A stretch of DNA of 64,000 nucleotides from a virus. Numbering within the stretch: position 1 is the stretch's first letter; each line of letters opens with the position of its first letter. Of this stretch, positions 47,201 to 54,507 are shown in pieces. The DNA lies in IMG/VR virus record IMGVR_UViG_3300013005_003552, positions 1-64,000 of that record; one strand, written 5' to 3'. The notes beneath the pieces were generated by a model. It made no database searches. It saw only the letters and a program-made list of their open reading frames with translations, and was not told the origin of the DNA. The position numbers and the translations under genes are program-made.

Positions 47201-47397
47201 CTCTAGAAGATTTGCAACATATCTTTGATCGCCAGATAGAAGAAGGCACAGAGAAACTGTACTTTATGCTGATTGATGGTGCGGCTATGCCTGAGATTTT
47301 ACGCCACCCTGCAGAGGATCTGGAGAAATTGTTGCCCATGCTATCAAGTTTTCAGTACGCTGGTTCACCTGCTGGCATACCAAGGTTTACTAAATGA
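47197..47397 (+). CDS. Small protein of unknown function
   Basis: 66 residues: TLEDLQHIFDRQIEEGTEKL, YFMLIDGAAMPEILR, then a helix. Coupled by ATGA at both ends. No family recognised. Confidence 0.58.
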   Translation: MTLEDLQHIFDRQIEEGTEKLYFMLIDGAAMPEILRHPAEDLEKLLPMLSSFQYAGSPAGIPRFTK

Positions 47398-47630
47398 ACG
47401 AACGAATTAAAGAACTTGCCGAACAGGCTGGTATGGTCAAAATACTTGAAGAACACGCCAGTGAATATGGAGCCGGTACATTTGAGAATACTCCGTATCC
47501 AGAATTAGAAAAGTTCGCCGGGTTGATTGTGAGTGAATGTATGGATGTTTTAGATCCAGGTGAGAATCAAGTAATAGCACGGTTTCAAGCAAGGCAATGG
47601 CTGGCAGAACATTTTGGAGTTGAACAATGA
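47394..47630 (+). CDS. Member of the MNERIKEL small-protein family
   Basis: 78 residues: MNERIKELAEQAGMVKIL at the start and LEKFAGLIVSECMDVL in the middle, ending WLAEHFGVEQ. The same plan recurs at 47713, 49063 and 49283, and similar short proteins are common in phage genomes. Function unknown; probably helical and soluble. Confidence 0.7.
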   Translation: MNERIKELAEQAGMVKILEEHASEYGAGTFENTPYPELEKFAGLIVSECMDVLDPGENQVIARFQARQWLAEHFGVEQ

Positions 47631-47713
47631 AACTATTTCTGTTAGGTGGCCTAGTATTGTTTATTATACTGATCTGTTTAGTTGTATTGAGTGTTGATGA
47701 CGGAGTTGAATAA
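47627..47713 (+). CDS. Tiny membrane protein, 28 residues
   Basis: MKLFLLGGLVLFIILICLVV then LSVDDGVE: a single membrane helix. The ATGA start and TAATG end overlap its neighbours, which supports translation. Function unknown. Confidence 0.55.
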   Translation: MKLFLLGGLVLFIILICLVVLSVDDGVE

Positions 47714-47916
47714 TGAACAAAACAATCAAAGAATTTGAAAAGCAATGTTGGAGCCATTATGTCAACGGAGTATTGATTGATGGTCATTTGCATTTTGATG
47801 TGGAAAAGTTTGCCGAGTTGATTGTGCTCAAGTGTGCAGAAATTGCAGAAACAGCCGAACCTTACCAATCTGCGGATCTTATCAAACAATACTTTAGGAA
47901 TGCCAATGACATATGA
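47713..47916 (+). CDS. Member of the MNERIKEL small-protein family
   Basis: 67 residues: MNKTIKEFEKQCWSHYVNG, then VEKFAELIVLKCAEIAE and a C-terminal KQYF. The FAELIV-x2-CxEI core matches 47394, 49063 and 49283. TAATG overlap upstream; overlaps the next gene by 11 nt. Confidence 0.68.
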   Translation: MNKTIKEFEKQCWSHYVNGVLIDGHLHFDVEKFAELIVLKCAEIAETAEPYQSADLIKQYFRNANDI

Positions 47917-48328
47917 TTATCAAGAGCAACAACGCACTAATCAAGCGGCACTGGACAATCCTCAGCCAGGTGATTACTGGCAAGAAATGTTCCATCCTTA
48001 CTTCCTGGTGGTACAGGTCAAGAGTCATGATCATATCACAGTGTTGAACTGTTTGTCCAGTTACGGCCCCAATGCTGTAAAGACCGCGGATGCAGGTCAT
48101 TGGACCTTTGATGTAAGCCAGAGCATGGTGGTGGATCAGGCCTGGATTCGTGATCGAGTGTGCTATGGCACCATTGACGGTTTTGTGGCAGATGCTGTGC
48201 GAGGTCGAGAAAAGTTCCAGGCCTTTGTGGACGAATGGATACAATACCAAGGCAAAAAACTAGTGCAAGAACTGCAAGCACTTGGTCCTGAAGTAAGTAG
48301 GCAACTGCTCATGGAAGAGTGGAAGTGA
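47906..48328 (+). CDS. Phage protein of unknown function
   Basis: 140 residues from ATG 47906. Begins MTYDYQEQQRTNQAALDNPQ; the centre (PGDYWQEMFHPYFLVVQVKS) has a small beta-barrel look and the C-terminus is helical (KFQAFVDEWIQYQGKKLVQE). No family recognised. Confidence 0.6.
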   Translation: MTYDYQEQQRTNQAALDNPQPGDYWQEMFHPYFLVVQVKSHDHITVLNCLSSYGPNAVKTADAGHWTFDVSQSMVVDQAWIRDRVCYGTIDGFVADAVRGREKFQAFVDEWIQYQGKKLVQELQALGPEVSRQLLMEEWK

Positions 48329-48338
48329 TCGATCATCT

Positions 48339-49094
48339 ATGAGAATTGTAATTTGTGGGGATAGTTTTAATACTGTTGATGACCGGTACCCAGGTCTACA
48401 CTGGGCCGATCGACTGGCTCCTCATGAAGTCTACCGACTAGCCCGGGGAGGTTGCAGTAATTTCAGTATCTACCACCAGGTCATGCAAAGCAGTCGATTT
48501 GATCCAGATGTTGTGTTGATCAGTTTTACTAACTGTCCTAGGATAGAATTTCTGGCCAGTGAACCAACTTTTTATTCGTCTTTGGTAGAGCCCTGGCGAA
48601 AAATGTCTGGGTATATAAAAGGCATGATCAAGCACGAACACAAAGACATTGCTTGTTTTGGAGACCTAGAACAACAGATACAAAAGGATGTGAGCCCAGT
48701 TGAACACTGTATGCCCAATGGCAATTATCATATATTTGAACAATGGTTTGACAAATTTTATATTGAGTCATTTGACACACTAAAAAATTATTTGTACATA
48801 ACACAAACTTTACAATTCTTAGCTGATACTGGATGTAGACATTATGCATCATTGGGTGGGTTTGAATCTTTTGTGGGTCAAACCATACAAAATGTTCAAA
48901 TTGATTTTACAAAATATCAATCTGTGTTAGTATTACCAAATGCATGGAAGTATCCTAATAGGGAGTACTCGGAACCTATCTTTCATATAAAAGACGCCGA
49001 CTATCACATGAACTATGCTACAAAACTTCATGCATTGTTGGCAGACACCACAAAGGACAATAATGAATCAACGCCTGCAACAACTGGCCAGTGA
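48339..49094 (+). CDS. SGNH/GDSL-like hydrolase
   Basis: 251 residues. Block I is MRIVICGDSFNTV, with a trailing WADRL as in phage SGNH-like proteins; SFTNCPR stands where GxND is usual, and HIKDADYHMN near the end may give Asp and His. Catalytic power is less certain than for the 42500 product because block III lacks the Gly. Lower GC than its neighbours. Overlaps the next gene by 32 nt. Confidence 0.68.
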   Translation: MRIVICGDSFNTVDDRYPGLHWADRLAPHEVYRLARGGCSNFSIYHQVMQSSRFDPDVVLISFTNCPRIEFLASEPTFYSSLVEPWRKMSGYIKGMIKHEHKDIACFGDLEQQIQKDVSPVEHCMPNGNYHIFEQWFDKFYIESFDTLKNYLYITQTLQFLADTGCRHYASLGGFESFVGQTIQNVQIDFTKYQSVLVLPNAWKYPNREYSEPIFHIKDADYHMNYATKLHALLADTTKDNNESTPATTGQ

Positions 49095-49278
49095 AGCCAA
49101 ACAAGCAGTGCCCAAAAGCATACTTGATGTAGATGCCTGGGTAGAGCAGTACAACAAAATTTATGGAGAGCTAGTGGTTCGAGAATGTGCTGAACTTTTT
49201 AGACTGGTACACACAGACGAACAGTATCAGCGCAGAATAGACAAGACCATTCTTAAACATTTTAACATGTACGAGTAA
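49063..49278 (+). CDS. Member of the MNERIKEL small-protein family
   Basis: 71 residues from ATG 49063: MNQRLQQLASEAKQAV, then YGELVVRECAELFRLV and a C-terminal ILKHFNMYE. Same plan as 47394, 47713 and 49283. AAGGAC lies upstream. Confidence 0.66.
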   Translation: MNQRLQQLASEAKQAVPKSILDVDAWVEQYNKIYGELVVRECAELFRLVHTDEQYQRRIDKTILKHFNMYE

Positions 49279-49282
49279 ACAC

Positions 49283-49549
49283 ATGAATCAACGACTGAAA
49301 AATCTCATGCAGGAATCTGGTGTTCACAAATACATTAGTAAAGAGTGCCAACAGCGTATAGAATTTGTGGTAGCACTAGTAGCAGAAGAGTGTGCGCAAA
49401 TCTGCGGCAGTCAAGTAGACAAAAAAAATATTCGCGCAGCGTTTGGACTTCCGGTAGAGAGCAATATCAAATACACTTGCCCTGATCCTGCAAATAGTAT
49501 AGAATCCCAGTACAACAGAGAAATCAATATTCCTAACATTCAAGGATAA
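49283..49549 (+). CDS. Member of the MNERIKEL small-protein family, extended
   Basis: 88 residues: MNQRLKNLMQESGVHKYI, then VVALVAEECAQICGS and AAFGLPVE, plus an extra polar tail (YTCPDPANSIESQYNREI). Fourth local copy of the family. Function unknown. Confidence 0.65.
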   Translation: MNQRLKNLMQESGVHKYISKECQQRIEFVVALVAEECAQICGSQVDKKNIRAAFGLPVESNIKYTCPDPANSIESQYNREINIPNIQG

Positions 49550-49551
49550 TC

Positions 49552-49620
49552 ATGACACCCAACATACCTAGATTCCCTGCAGACCCAGCAGACTACGATC
49601 TACCGCCACATACGGACTGA
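49552..49620 (+). CDS. Possible Pro-rich micropeptide, 22 residues
   Basis: MTPNIPRFPADPADYDLPPH then TD, filling the gap between two genes with 2-3 nt spacing. The only support is packing; there is no clear Shine-Dalgarno. Confidence 0.3.
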   Translation: MTPNIPRFPADPADYDLPPHTD

Positions 49621-49623
49621 ACA

Positions 49624-49809
49624 ATGGAAATCAAACTTGACGGCGAAACAGCAGATCGTATAACTGCGTTGACACTAGACGAACACCGATCCATGTTCCG
49701 GCAGTTTATCGAAGAAGGCAAACTGCACGACGAGGACCGCGGTAGATATCATCGTTACATCGATGCCATTGACATGCTGTTGACCGAATACTTTCGGGTG
49801 CCACAATGA
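49624..49809 (+). CDS. Small protein of unknown function
   Basis: 61 residues, helical: ETADRITALTLDEHRSMFRQ, then FIEEGKLHDEDRGRYHRYID. Similar short proteins occur in phages. ATGA overlap with the next gene. Confidence 0.6.
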   Translation: MEIKLDGETADRITALTLDEHRSMFRQFIEEGKLHDEDRGRYHRYIDAIDMLLTEYFRVPQ

Positions 49810-50069
49810 AAAAGAAGCGAGCTCTAACAGCCAGCCGCGATCCCAGTTTTCCTGGCACGGTGTTGGCCTTGCGTGGCAATGAACCCGAAGCTGGCAACAT
49901 TGTGTTTCATGCTGGTACTGATATCGAAAGCAGTGAAATGCTCAAGATTACCAAGACGGGCTTTTATGTTCGTGGGAAACTGGTCGAACAGGATGAAAAG
50001 GAAGCTGCCCTGGTTTACAATGCTTTTAGAGAATGGATGACCTGGACAGCTTTACGAAGGCAGTACTGA
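49806..50069 (+). CDS. Conserved small phage protein
   Basis: 87 residues. The C-terminal half, EMLKITKTGFYVRGKLVEQD then EKEAALVYNAFREWM, is a pattern I recall from many phages, often near structural genes. The N-terminal half is beta-rich. Function unknown. Coupled by ATGA to the preceding gene. Confidence 0.68.
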   Translation: MKKKRALTASRDPSFPGTVLALRGNEPEAGNIVFHAGTDIESSEMLKITKTGFYVRGKLVEQDEKEAALVYNAFREWMTWTALRRQY

Positions 50070-50087
50070 TTATGGACTGGAACTGTT

Positions 50088-50228
50088 ATGATACTAGAAA
50101 TAATGATGTGGGGATTTTTTTCAGCCTGGGGCTGGTTTGGTGCTAACTATATCAAGGAACAAATTTGGCCGCCAGAACAAACAGTTGAAGTAAAACAAGA
50201 GCAGCAAGTTAAGAAAGAATCCCGGTGA
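50088..50228 (+). CDS. Small membrane protein, 46 residues
   Basis: MILEIMMWGFFSAWGWFGAN forms one membrane segment; the tail (PPEQTVEVKQEQQVKKESR) is charged. A competing frame starts at 50072 but is shorter. The stop overlaps the next GTG (GTGA). Confidence 0.55.
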   Translation: MILEIMMWGFFSAWGWFGANYIKEQIWPPEQTVEVKQEQQVKKESR

Positions 50229-50413
50229 CAACTAGAGGTGTAATCTGCGAAGAAATTCCGCGCATGTGTGAAATGTGCGGTAACATCGACGAGTGCAGAC
50301 CGTACGGACCAAACCATGAACAAATATGTTTTATTTGTGCTATGGAAAAGTGCGACCCAAACATGGTAGAAAAACGCATGAAGGCGCTGATATTTGGAGA
50401 CACAGATGACTAA
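50225..50413 (+). CDS. Small zinc-finger-like protein
   Basis: 62 residues from GTG 50225. Cys pairs MCEMCGNIDEC and ICFICAMEKC could bind one or two zinc ions. Helical C-terminus. Overlaps the AbrB-like gene by 8 nt. Confidence 0.65.
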   Translation: MTTRGVICEEIPRMCEMCGNIDECRPYGPNHEQICFICAMEKCDPNMVEKRMKALIFGDTDD

Positions 50414-50582
50414 ACTTACACATTGGATAGTTGAGCTTGAGGAAGACCCAGAAACAGGCGATCTCATGATGCCGTTGCCACCTGAACTGCTGGCAGATCT
50501 TGGCTGGATACCAGGCGACACACTGACCTGGAACATAGACGAAACAGGCGAAGTTTCGTTGACCAAAAAGCTAAATACTTGA
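50406..50582 (+). CDS. AbrB/MazE-like DNA-binding protein
   Basis: 58 residues from ATG 50406. The sequence TGDLMMPLPPELLADLGWIP then GDTLTWNIDETGEVSLTK is the swapped-hairpin AbrB pattern (strand, LPxELLxxLGWxxGDxL, strand). Probably a dimeric DNA binder; no adjacent toxin is visible, so not clearly an antitoxin. The late promoter box for the next gene lies in its last codons. Confidence 0.75.
   Translation: MTKLTHWIVELEEDPETGDLMMPLPPELLADLGWIPGDTLTWNIDETGEVSLTKKLNT
50572..50577 (+). promoter_or_regulatory. T4-type late promoter box
   Basis: TAAATA at the end of the AbrB-like gene; +1 near 50583 and a 19-nt leader with CAGGAG. Confidence 0.5.
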
Positions 50583-50601
50583 ACTAACCAGGAGCTCAAT
50601 C

Positions 50602-50880
50602 ATGAAGCATATCATTCTAGCAGTAGGAATCGCACTTTCACTTGCTTATCCACCAGCTTTTGCAGAAGCACAAATCAAAGAAGTGTGCAAAGATGTAGTA
50701 GGCAAAGATGGTAAGCCGGTGGTCGGTAAAGACGGCAAACCCAAGCAACAGTGCAAGAAGATCAAGGTTCACAAAAAAGCAGAAACTGTTACTACCGGTA
50801 ACCCAAATGATCCAGTAAAAAAAGAAGACAAGAAAAAGCCAGCTGATCCGGTGAAAAAAGAAGAACAGAAAAAGAAATAA
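50602..50880 (+). CDS. Exported Lys-rich repeat protein
   Basis: 92 residues. The signal peptide is KHIILAVGIALSLAYPPAFA. The mature part repeats VGKDGKP twice and DPVKKE twice and ends EEQKKK, giving a very basic, disordered periplasmic or secreted chain with two Cys. It may bind anionic envelope polymers. Late promoter; terminator follows. Confidence 0.7.
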   Translation: MKHIILAVGIALSLAYPPAFAEAQIKEVCKDVVGKDGKPVVGKDGKPKQQCKKIKVHKKAETVTTGNPNDPVKKEDKKKPADPVKKEEQKKK

Positions 50881-50884
50881 AAAT

Positions 50885-50906
50885 TTAGCCCCGCAAGGGG
50901 CTTTCT
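50885..50906 (+). terminator. Intrinsic terminator
   Basis: AGCCCC, GCAA, GGGGCT, TTCTT. Confidence 0.85.
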
Positions 50907-50934
50907 TATAAGTATTATTGTGACAACAGTCACA
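50907..50934 (+). promoter_or_regulatory. -10 element and 5'-terminal stem-loop, or CRP-like site
   Basis: TATAAG (50907-50912) predicts +1 at 50919, where TGTGAC, AACA, GTCACA begins. The same bases fit the CRP consensus TGTGA-N6-TCACA exactly. The -35 is weak. Confidence 0.45.
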
Positions 50935-50973
50935 GCTCGTGTTAGACACACATCACACACAAAGGAGAAAAAT

Positions 50974-51201
50974 ATGAGCAAAACACCCTACGAGATCCGT
51001 CTCGAACTCTTGACCTTGGCCAAGGAAATCCTTGAAACACCTATTCACCAAAAACGAGTATGTCTCAATGATGAATATCATTCCAAGCTGAATGATGCCA
51101 ACCGAGGAATCCTTCCGTACCCAACCATGCCTGATTTTCCGTCAACTACGGATATCATTGCTAAGGCCGAGGAACTGAAGAAGTTTGTTGACCAAGCATA
51201 A
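50974..51201 (+). CDS. Small protein of unknown function
   Basis: 75 residues from ATG 50974, with AAAGGAGAAAAAT upstream. YEIRLELLTLAKEILETP then KLNDANRGILPYPTMPDFPS and a C-terminal helix. I recall similar short phage proteins beginning with the YEIRLELL helix. Function unknown. Confidence 0.68.
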   Translation: MSKTPYEIRLELLTLAKEILETPIHQKRVCLNDEYHSKLNDANRGILPYPTMPDFPSTTDIIAKAEELKKFVDQA

Positions 51202-51215
51202 CGGTTAACAAACTG

Positions 51216-51243
51216 CAAGCAAGATCACCAAAGGTCTTGCTTG
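51216..51243 (+). terminator. Hairpin, probable terminator
   Basis: CAAGCAAGA and TCTTGCTTG around TCACCAAAGG; overlaps the -35 of the next promoter. Confidence 0.6.
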
Positions 51244-51286
51244 TTCTGCAGGATTTTGCTATACTCTAGTCATGCTGTTAAACAGC
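51237..51286 (+). promoter_or_regulatory. sigma70 extended -10 promoter, possible 5' stem-loop
   Basis: TTGCTT, 17 bp, TGC-TATACT (51260-51265); +1 near 51272. GCTGT, TAA, ACAGC lies at 51274-51286. Leader 38 nt with AGAGGAAA. Confidence 0.65.
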
Positions 51287-51309
51287 TACTTTATATAGAG
51301 GAAATTAAA

Positions 51310-51603
51310 ATGCACAAAACCGAAACTATTCGTAACTTTGATCTAGATACCAAAACTGGCAAGGTGTTTAACGCACTGGTCCGCAAGGGCGAGGTGCTCA
51401 GCGCCGCCGACATCAGCAAGCGTTTTGGAGTTAAAAACCCAACTGCTACTATCAGCAACATCCGCCAGCGTGGTTATGCTATCTATGCAAACACCCGCAA
51501 AGCTGGCAATGGTGTTATGGTAACTGAGTACAAGCATGGTAACGCTAGCCGCAAGCTGGTTGCACTGGCCTACCGCGCACAGAGCCTGGGTATCACAGTC
51601 TAA
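51310..51603 (+). CDS. Small winged-helix-like protein
   Basis: 97 residues from ATG 51310. KVFNALVRKGEVLSAADISK then RFGVKNPTATISNIRQRGYA reads as helix-turn-helix with a wing (ANTRKAGNGVMVTEY). Probably DNA-binding, maybe a phage regulator. Own promoter and terminator, so a single-gene unit. Confidence 0.75.
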   Translation: MHKTETIRNFDLDTKTGKVFNALVRKGEVLSAADISKRFGVKNPTATISNIRQRGYAIYANTRKAGNGVMVTEYKHGNASRKLVALAYRAQSLGITV

Positions 51604-51623
51604 TCTCGAGAGAGACCAGACAC

Positions 51624-51648
51624 AAGGCGCTGATTCAGCGCCTTTTAT
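51624..51648 (+). terminator. Intrinsic terminator
   Basis: AAGGCGCTGA, T, TCAGCGCCTT, TTAT. Confidence 0.85.
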
Positions 51649-51658
51649 TTTGGCATAG

Positions 51659-51664
51659 TAAATA
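51659..51664 (+). promoter_or_regulatory. T4-type late promoter, leaderless spacing
   Basis: TAAATA, CTGTT, ATG 51670. Confidence 0.5.
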
Positions 51665-51669
51665 CTGTT

Positions 51670-52041
51670 ATGTCATATGAAGTTTTTAACCCTGTGTTCA
51701 ATCTAGAACGCGATGTTAAAGGAACATGGTGGATGATAGATCGTATCCGCCATGATCAGGTGTATGCTCAAAATCTCTATGCTGCCATGTGCAACAACGA
51801 ATTTGGGCCATATGATGTATGGGCCATACTCAAGAACATCAAGTGGAACTGTTCCTGGCGCTATGCTGCCAACATGGTTGCTGAAATACGCCATGATGTC
51901 ATGGACACCTGGTACTGCTCGGGTGTGCAATTGATCAATCCGAACTATGTTCCCGAAAGTGTTATTGTTCCCACAATAGAACGCGATTTGGAGAAATTAG
52001 GTTGGCTAGTGGTTGATCGTAACACCAAAAATCTGCTATAA
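51670..52041 (+). CDS. Conserved phage protein of unknown function
   Basis: 123 residues. DVKGTWWMIDRIRHDQVYAQ, then LYAAMCNNEF and NCSWRYAANMVAEIRHDVMD. Such sequences occur in T4-like cyanophage-type genomes in my recollection, with no assigned function. Apparent leaderless late start. Helical and Trp-rich. Confidence 0.7.
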   Translation: MSYEVFNPVFNLERDVKGTWWMIDRIRHDQVYAQNLYAAMCNNEFGPYDVWAILKNIKWNCSWRYAANMVAEIRHDVMDTWYCSGVQLINPNYVPESVIVPTIERDLEKLGWLVVDRNTKNLL

Positions 52042-52042
52042 T
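52013..52042 (+). promoter_or_regulatory. sigma70 extended -10 promoter
   Basis: TTGATC, 18 bp, TGC-TATAAT inside the end of the previous gene; +1 near 52049. Confidence 0.6.
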
Positions 52043-52068
52043 ACAAGTTAAACTAAATTGGAATCAAC

Positions 52069-52890
52069 ATGCGAGTTAATGTAATTTCTGACCTTCACCT
52101 TGAGTTTAGCGACCTTGTATTGCCGGGCGGCGATGTGCTAATCTTGTCGGGTGATGTGGTTGAAAGCCGTACATTGCTCAAGTACAAGTATGATCCACTG
52201 AACATCATGGATGGGCACGACAATCCCAAACGGACAGATCGTGCCCAGCGTTTCTTTATTGAAGAATGTGCCAAGTATCGCGAAGTTATCTATGTGATGG
52301 GCAACCACGAGCACTATCACGGACGCTATGACAAGACTGTGCATGAGCTCAAGTCCATGGTTCCTGACAATGTAAACGTGCTAGAGAATGAACATATTGA
52401 AATTGACGGTGTGTTGTTCTTGGGTGCCACACTGTGGACTGACTGCAACAAGGGTAACCCCATGTGCATTCAGGTGTTGAAGCATGGCATGAATGACTAT
52501 CGTGCTATCACCAACAAGGCTGGCGCTATCTATCGCAAGCTGATTCCGCAGGATACCATGGAAACTCACATGCGTACCAAAGAATACTTCCGGCTCATGC
52601 TGGAACAAAACCGCGACAAGAAGATTGTGGTGTGTACACATCATGCTCCTAGTTACAAGAGTGTGCATGAGCACTACAAGCATGATGTAGACATGAACGG
52701 TGGATATGCCAGTGACCTAAGCGATTTCATACTGGATCATGAGAACATTCAGTTCTGGACACACGGTCACATGCACGATCCATCAGACTACATGATCGGA
52801 CAATGTCGTGTGATATGCAACCCACGCGGTTACATGGGCTACGAACAACAGGCAAAATTATTTGACCCCACAGTGGGTTTTGATATCTAA
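52069..52890 (+). CDS. Calcineurin-like metallophosphoesterase
   Basis: 273 residues. Motifs in order: ISDLHLEF, LSGDVVES, MGNHEHYHG, CTHHAPSY and THGHMHDP, so all metal ligands are present. The DLHLEF and GNHEHY forms match phosphoesterases common in phages. Substrate unknown (nucleotide or nucleic-acid phosphates possible). No clear Shine-Dalgarno; the leader is about 20 nt. Confidence 0.86.
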   Translation: MRVNVISDLHLEFSDLVLPGGDVLILSGDVVESRTLLKYKYDPLNIMDGHDNPKRTDRAQRFFIEECAKYREVIYVMGNHEHYHGRYDKTVHELKSMVPDNVNVLENEHIEIDGVLFLGATLWTDCNKGNPMCIQVLKHGMNDYRAITNKAGAIYRKLIPQDTMETHMRTKEYFRLMLEQNRDKKIVVCTHHAPSYKSVHEHYKHDVDMNGGYASDLSDFILDHENIQFWTHGHMHDPSDYMIGQCRVICNPRGYMGYEQQAKLFDPTVGFDI

Positions 52891-52904
52891 ACAAGGAGAA
52901 ACAC

Positions 52905-53480
52905 ATGGCAATCAAAGTCAGTCTACGCAAAGCAAATGCAATTCAAACCAACATCAACGATCTGTTGAAAAACATCGCTGTGAAAACCACTGTGGACATC
53001 AGTGAGTTTCAAGAACCCACAGCAGTGTTGCAGGCAGCCAATGATTCACTAATGGCAGCTGATGTGCGCCGTAGTGACCTACTCATGGCCTTGTACAGCA
53101 TTCGTGCAACCATGGGTATTGCCAATTTCCAGTGCGGTATTGGCAACAAGCTGAGTCACTTGGCCTACATTGACAAACGCCTGGCACAGTTGGATCCATT
53201 GGTGCAGGAATCTGCGGCTCTTAAGGATCTGCAGGTGGTGGCTGGTCAGCTGGAAAAGATTCGCAATCGTCGCGAAGAACATCGCATGTATGGTTACGAC
53301 AACACTGTGAGCAGTGGCGTTTTGCAAACATCACAAGTTGAAAGCATTCGTGGCATCATGCGCGAATTGAAAAAGCAAAAACAAAGCCTCAATGATGAGG
53401 TTCTGCATCTCAATGTAACCACTGAGATTGAACTCACAGACGAGGTAGAAAATATTCTCAAGAAAGAGGGTATTTTGTAA
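52905..53480 (+). CDS. Coiled-coil phage protein
   Basis: 191 residues, helical throughout: VSLRKANAIQTNINDLLKNI at the N-terminus and LKKQKQSLNDEVLHLNVTTE near the C-terminus. AAGGAGAAACAC precedes the ATG. No enzymatic motif. Resembles phage proteins annotated only as coiled-coil. Followed by an unusual gene-free region. Confidence 0.68.
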   Translation: MAIKVSLRKANAIQTNINDLLKNIAVKTTVDISEFQEPTAVLQAANDSLMAADVRRSDLLMALYSIRATMGIANFQCGIGNKLSHLAYIDKRLAQLDPLVQESAALKDLQVVAGQLEKIRNRREEHRMYGYDNTVSSGVLQTSQVESIRGIMRELKKQKQSLNDEVLHLNVTTEIELTDEVENILKKEGIL

Positions 53481-53835
53481 AGAGTTGTGGAACCTGTTGA
53501 GAAAGTAAAATACCCGGCCTAAAACCGTGGTCAATGAAATCAAGACAGGGAAAGCAATAGGGCATCAGCATTGGTTGGTGTCCTTGGAAAGCAAGAGGGA
53601 GATGAGAGTAGCACCGTAGATTGCATCTCTTCCAAAAGAAGATTATGCATACTATAACGCTTAATGGCCTGATAAGCCTCCGTGTCCTAGTGTCAGCCGG
53701 CCAAGTCATAGAGAGCTTGTCCTTTGAATCCGGCAAATATTAGGTCCTCTGTTGGTTGTTGGTTGACTTTTGTCCCATTGGTTATTAGCCCAACTTGGTG
53801 TCATTTGTTCAGCTACTACTTAACCGCTTGCTTTG
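53481..53835. other. 355-base region without a recognisable gene
   Basis: No frame here has a convincing start and composition; the longest minus-strand frame (53458-53736) looks random. Local pairings exist (GAGATG 53601 on with CATCTC 53625 on; GGCC-TGATAA-GCC near 53667). It could be a structured RNA, a gene remnant or a control region. No tRNA, RNase P or 6S signature is seen. Confidence 0.4.
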
Positions 53836-54135
53836 CTAAATTTCTTTGGTAGTAATCTGCTCGTCTTTGTTTTCATATTCCACAAATAAATCGCGTACAG
53901 CTTCGTAGTCTGGAAAATCAGTGTCAACCTGTTTTATAATAAACTTGTTAGCTTCGATCATGTCGGCAAAGGTCTTGACCAAGATAGCTTCTTGATTGCT
54001 GGGCATGTTCCAGTCACTGCATAACCAAGCCTTGGCTTGCTCCATGCTATGTAGTATTGCAGCAGGCTCGCTGCGAGCAAATACCCAATCCTTATTGTCA
54101 GTTTTGGTAACCTTAATGATTACTTGTATAGCCAT
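53836..54135 (-). CDS. Small protein of unknown function
   Basis: 99 residues on the minus strand. AIQVIIKVTKTDNKDWVFAR, then EAILVKTFADMIEANKFIIK; mixed alpha/beta, acidic end. AAGGAG precedes the ATG and a late box lies at 54163-54156. Isolated minus-strand unit, divergent from the array at 54178. Confidence 0.68.
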   Translation of the reverse strand: MAIQVIIKVTKTDNKDWVFARSEPAAILHSMEQAKAWLCSDWNMPSNQEAILVKTFADMIEANKFIIKQVDTDFPDYEAVRDLFVEYENKDEQITTKEI

Positions 54136-54155
54136 AGCTGTTGACTCCTTTGTTG

Positions 54156-54163
54156 TATTTATG
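54156..54163 (-). promoter_or_regulatory. Minus-strand late promoter box
   Basis: CATAAATA; +1 near 54150, leader of 15 nt that begins at the Shine-Dalgarno. Confidence 0.6.
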
Positions 54164-54177
54164 CTAAAGTCACGGGT

Positions 54178-54507
54178 ATGACAACTTCAATCAAACCCAG
54201 TAGCAATGTAATTATAGGATCAGGACTATTATCTGGTAGTGCGTATACATGGAGTGGATCAAGTTCCAATCATGTAAATATAACCAACCAGGGATCCTTG
54301 CAAGTGCGTGGTGATGCTGAATTTGGCGGCAAGGTAACGATTAACGGACAAGATCTAGCACAAAGTTTAGAAAAAATACAACAGCGGCTGAGTATATTGG
54401 TTCCTGACCCAAAACTGTTAGAAAAATATGATGCACTGCGTCAAGCCTATGAACATTACAAAACACTAGAGGCACTGTGCCTAGATGAAACTAACACACC
54501 TAAATGA
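54178..54507 (+). CDS. Conserved phage protein, probably structural
   Basis: 109 residues. A glycine/serine-rich beta part (SSNVIIGSGLLSGSAYTWSG, then GSLQVRGDAEFGGKVTING) leads to a helix (SLEKIQQRLSILVPDPKLLE, then KYDALRQAYEHYKTLEA). I recall this plan in T4-like marine phages, where the end usually reads WDxLKELR. Possibly a fibre-associated component. Overlaps the first array gene by 23 nt. Confidence 0.72.
   Translation: MTTSIKPSSNVIIGSGLLSGSAYTWSGSSSNHVNITNQGSLQVRGDAEFGGKVTINGQDLAQSLEKIQQRLSILVPDPKLLEKYDALRQAYEHYKTLEALCLDETNTPK

Noticed and set aside
50919-50934. Perfect CRP-type palindrome TGTGA-N6-TCACA taken as proof of cAMP control
   Set aside because: It starts at the predicted +1, like the other 5'-terminal stem-loops here, so RNA structure explains it as well; a CRP site at +1 would not activate. 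Kept only as an alternative reading.
53458-53736. Minus-strand frame of 92 residues in the gene-poor region
   Set aside because: Composition looks random, no Shine-Dalgarno, and it overlaps the end of a real plus-strand gene.
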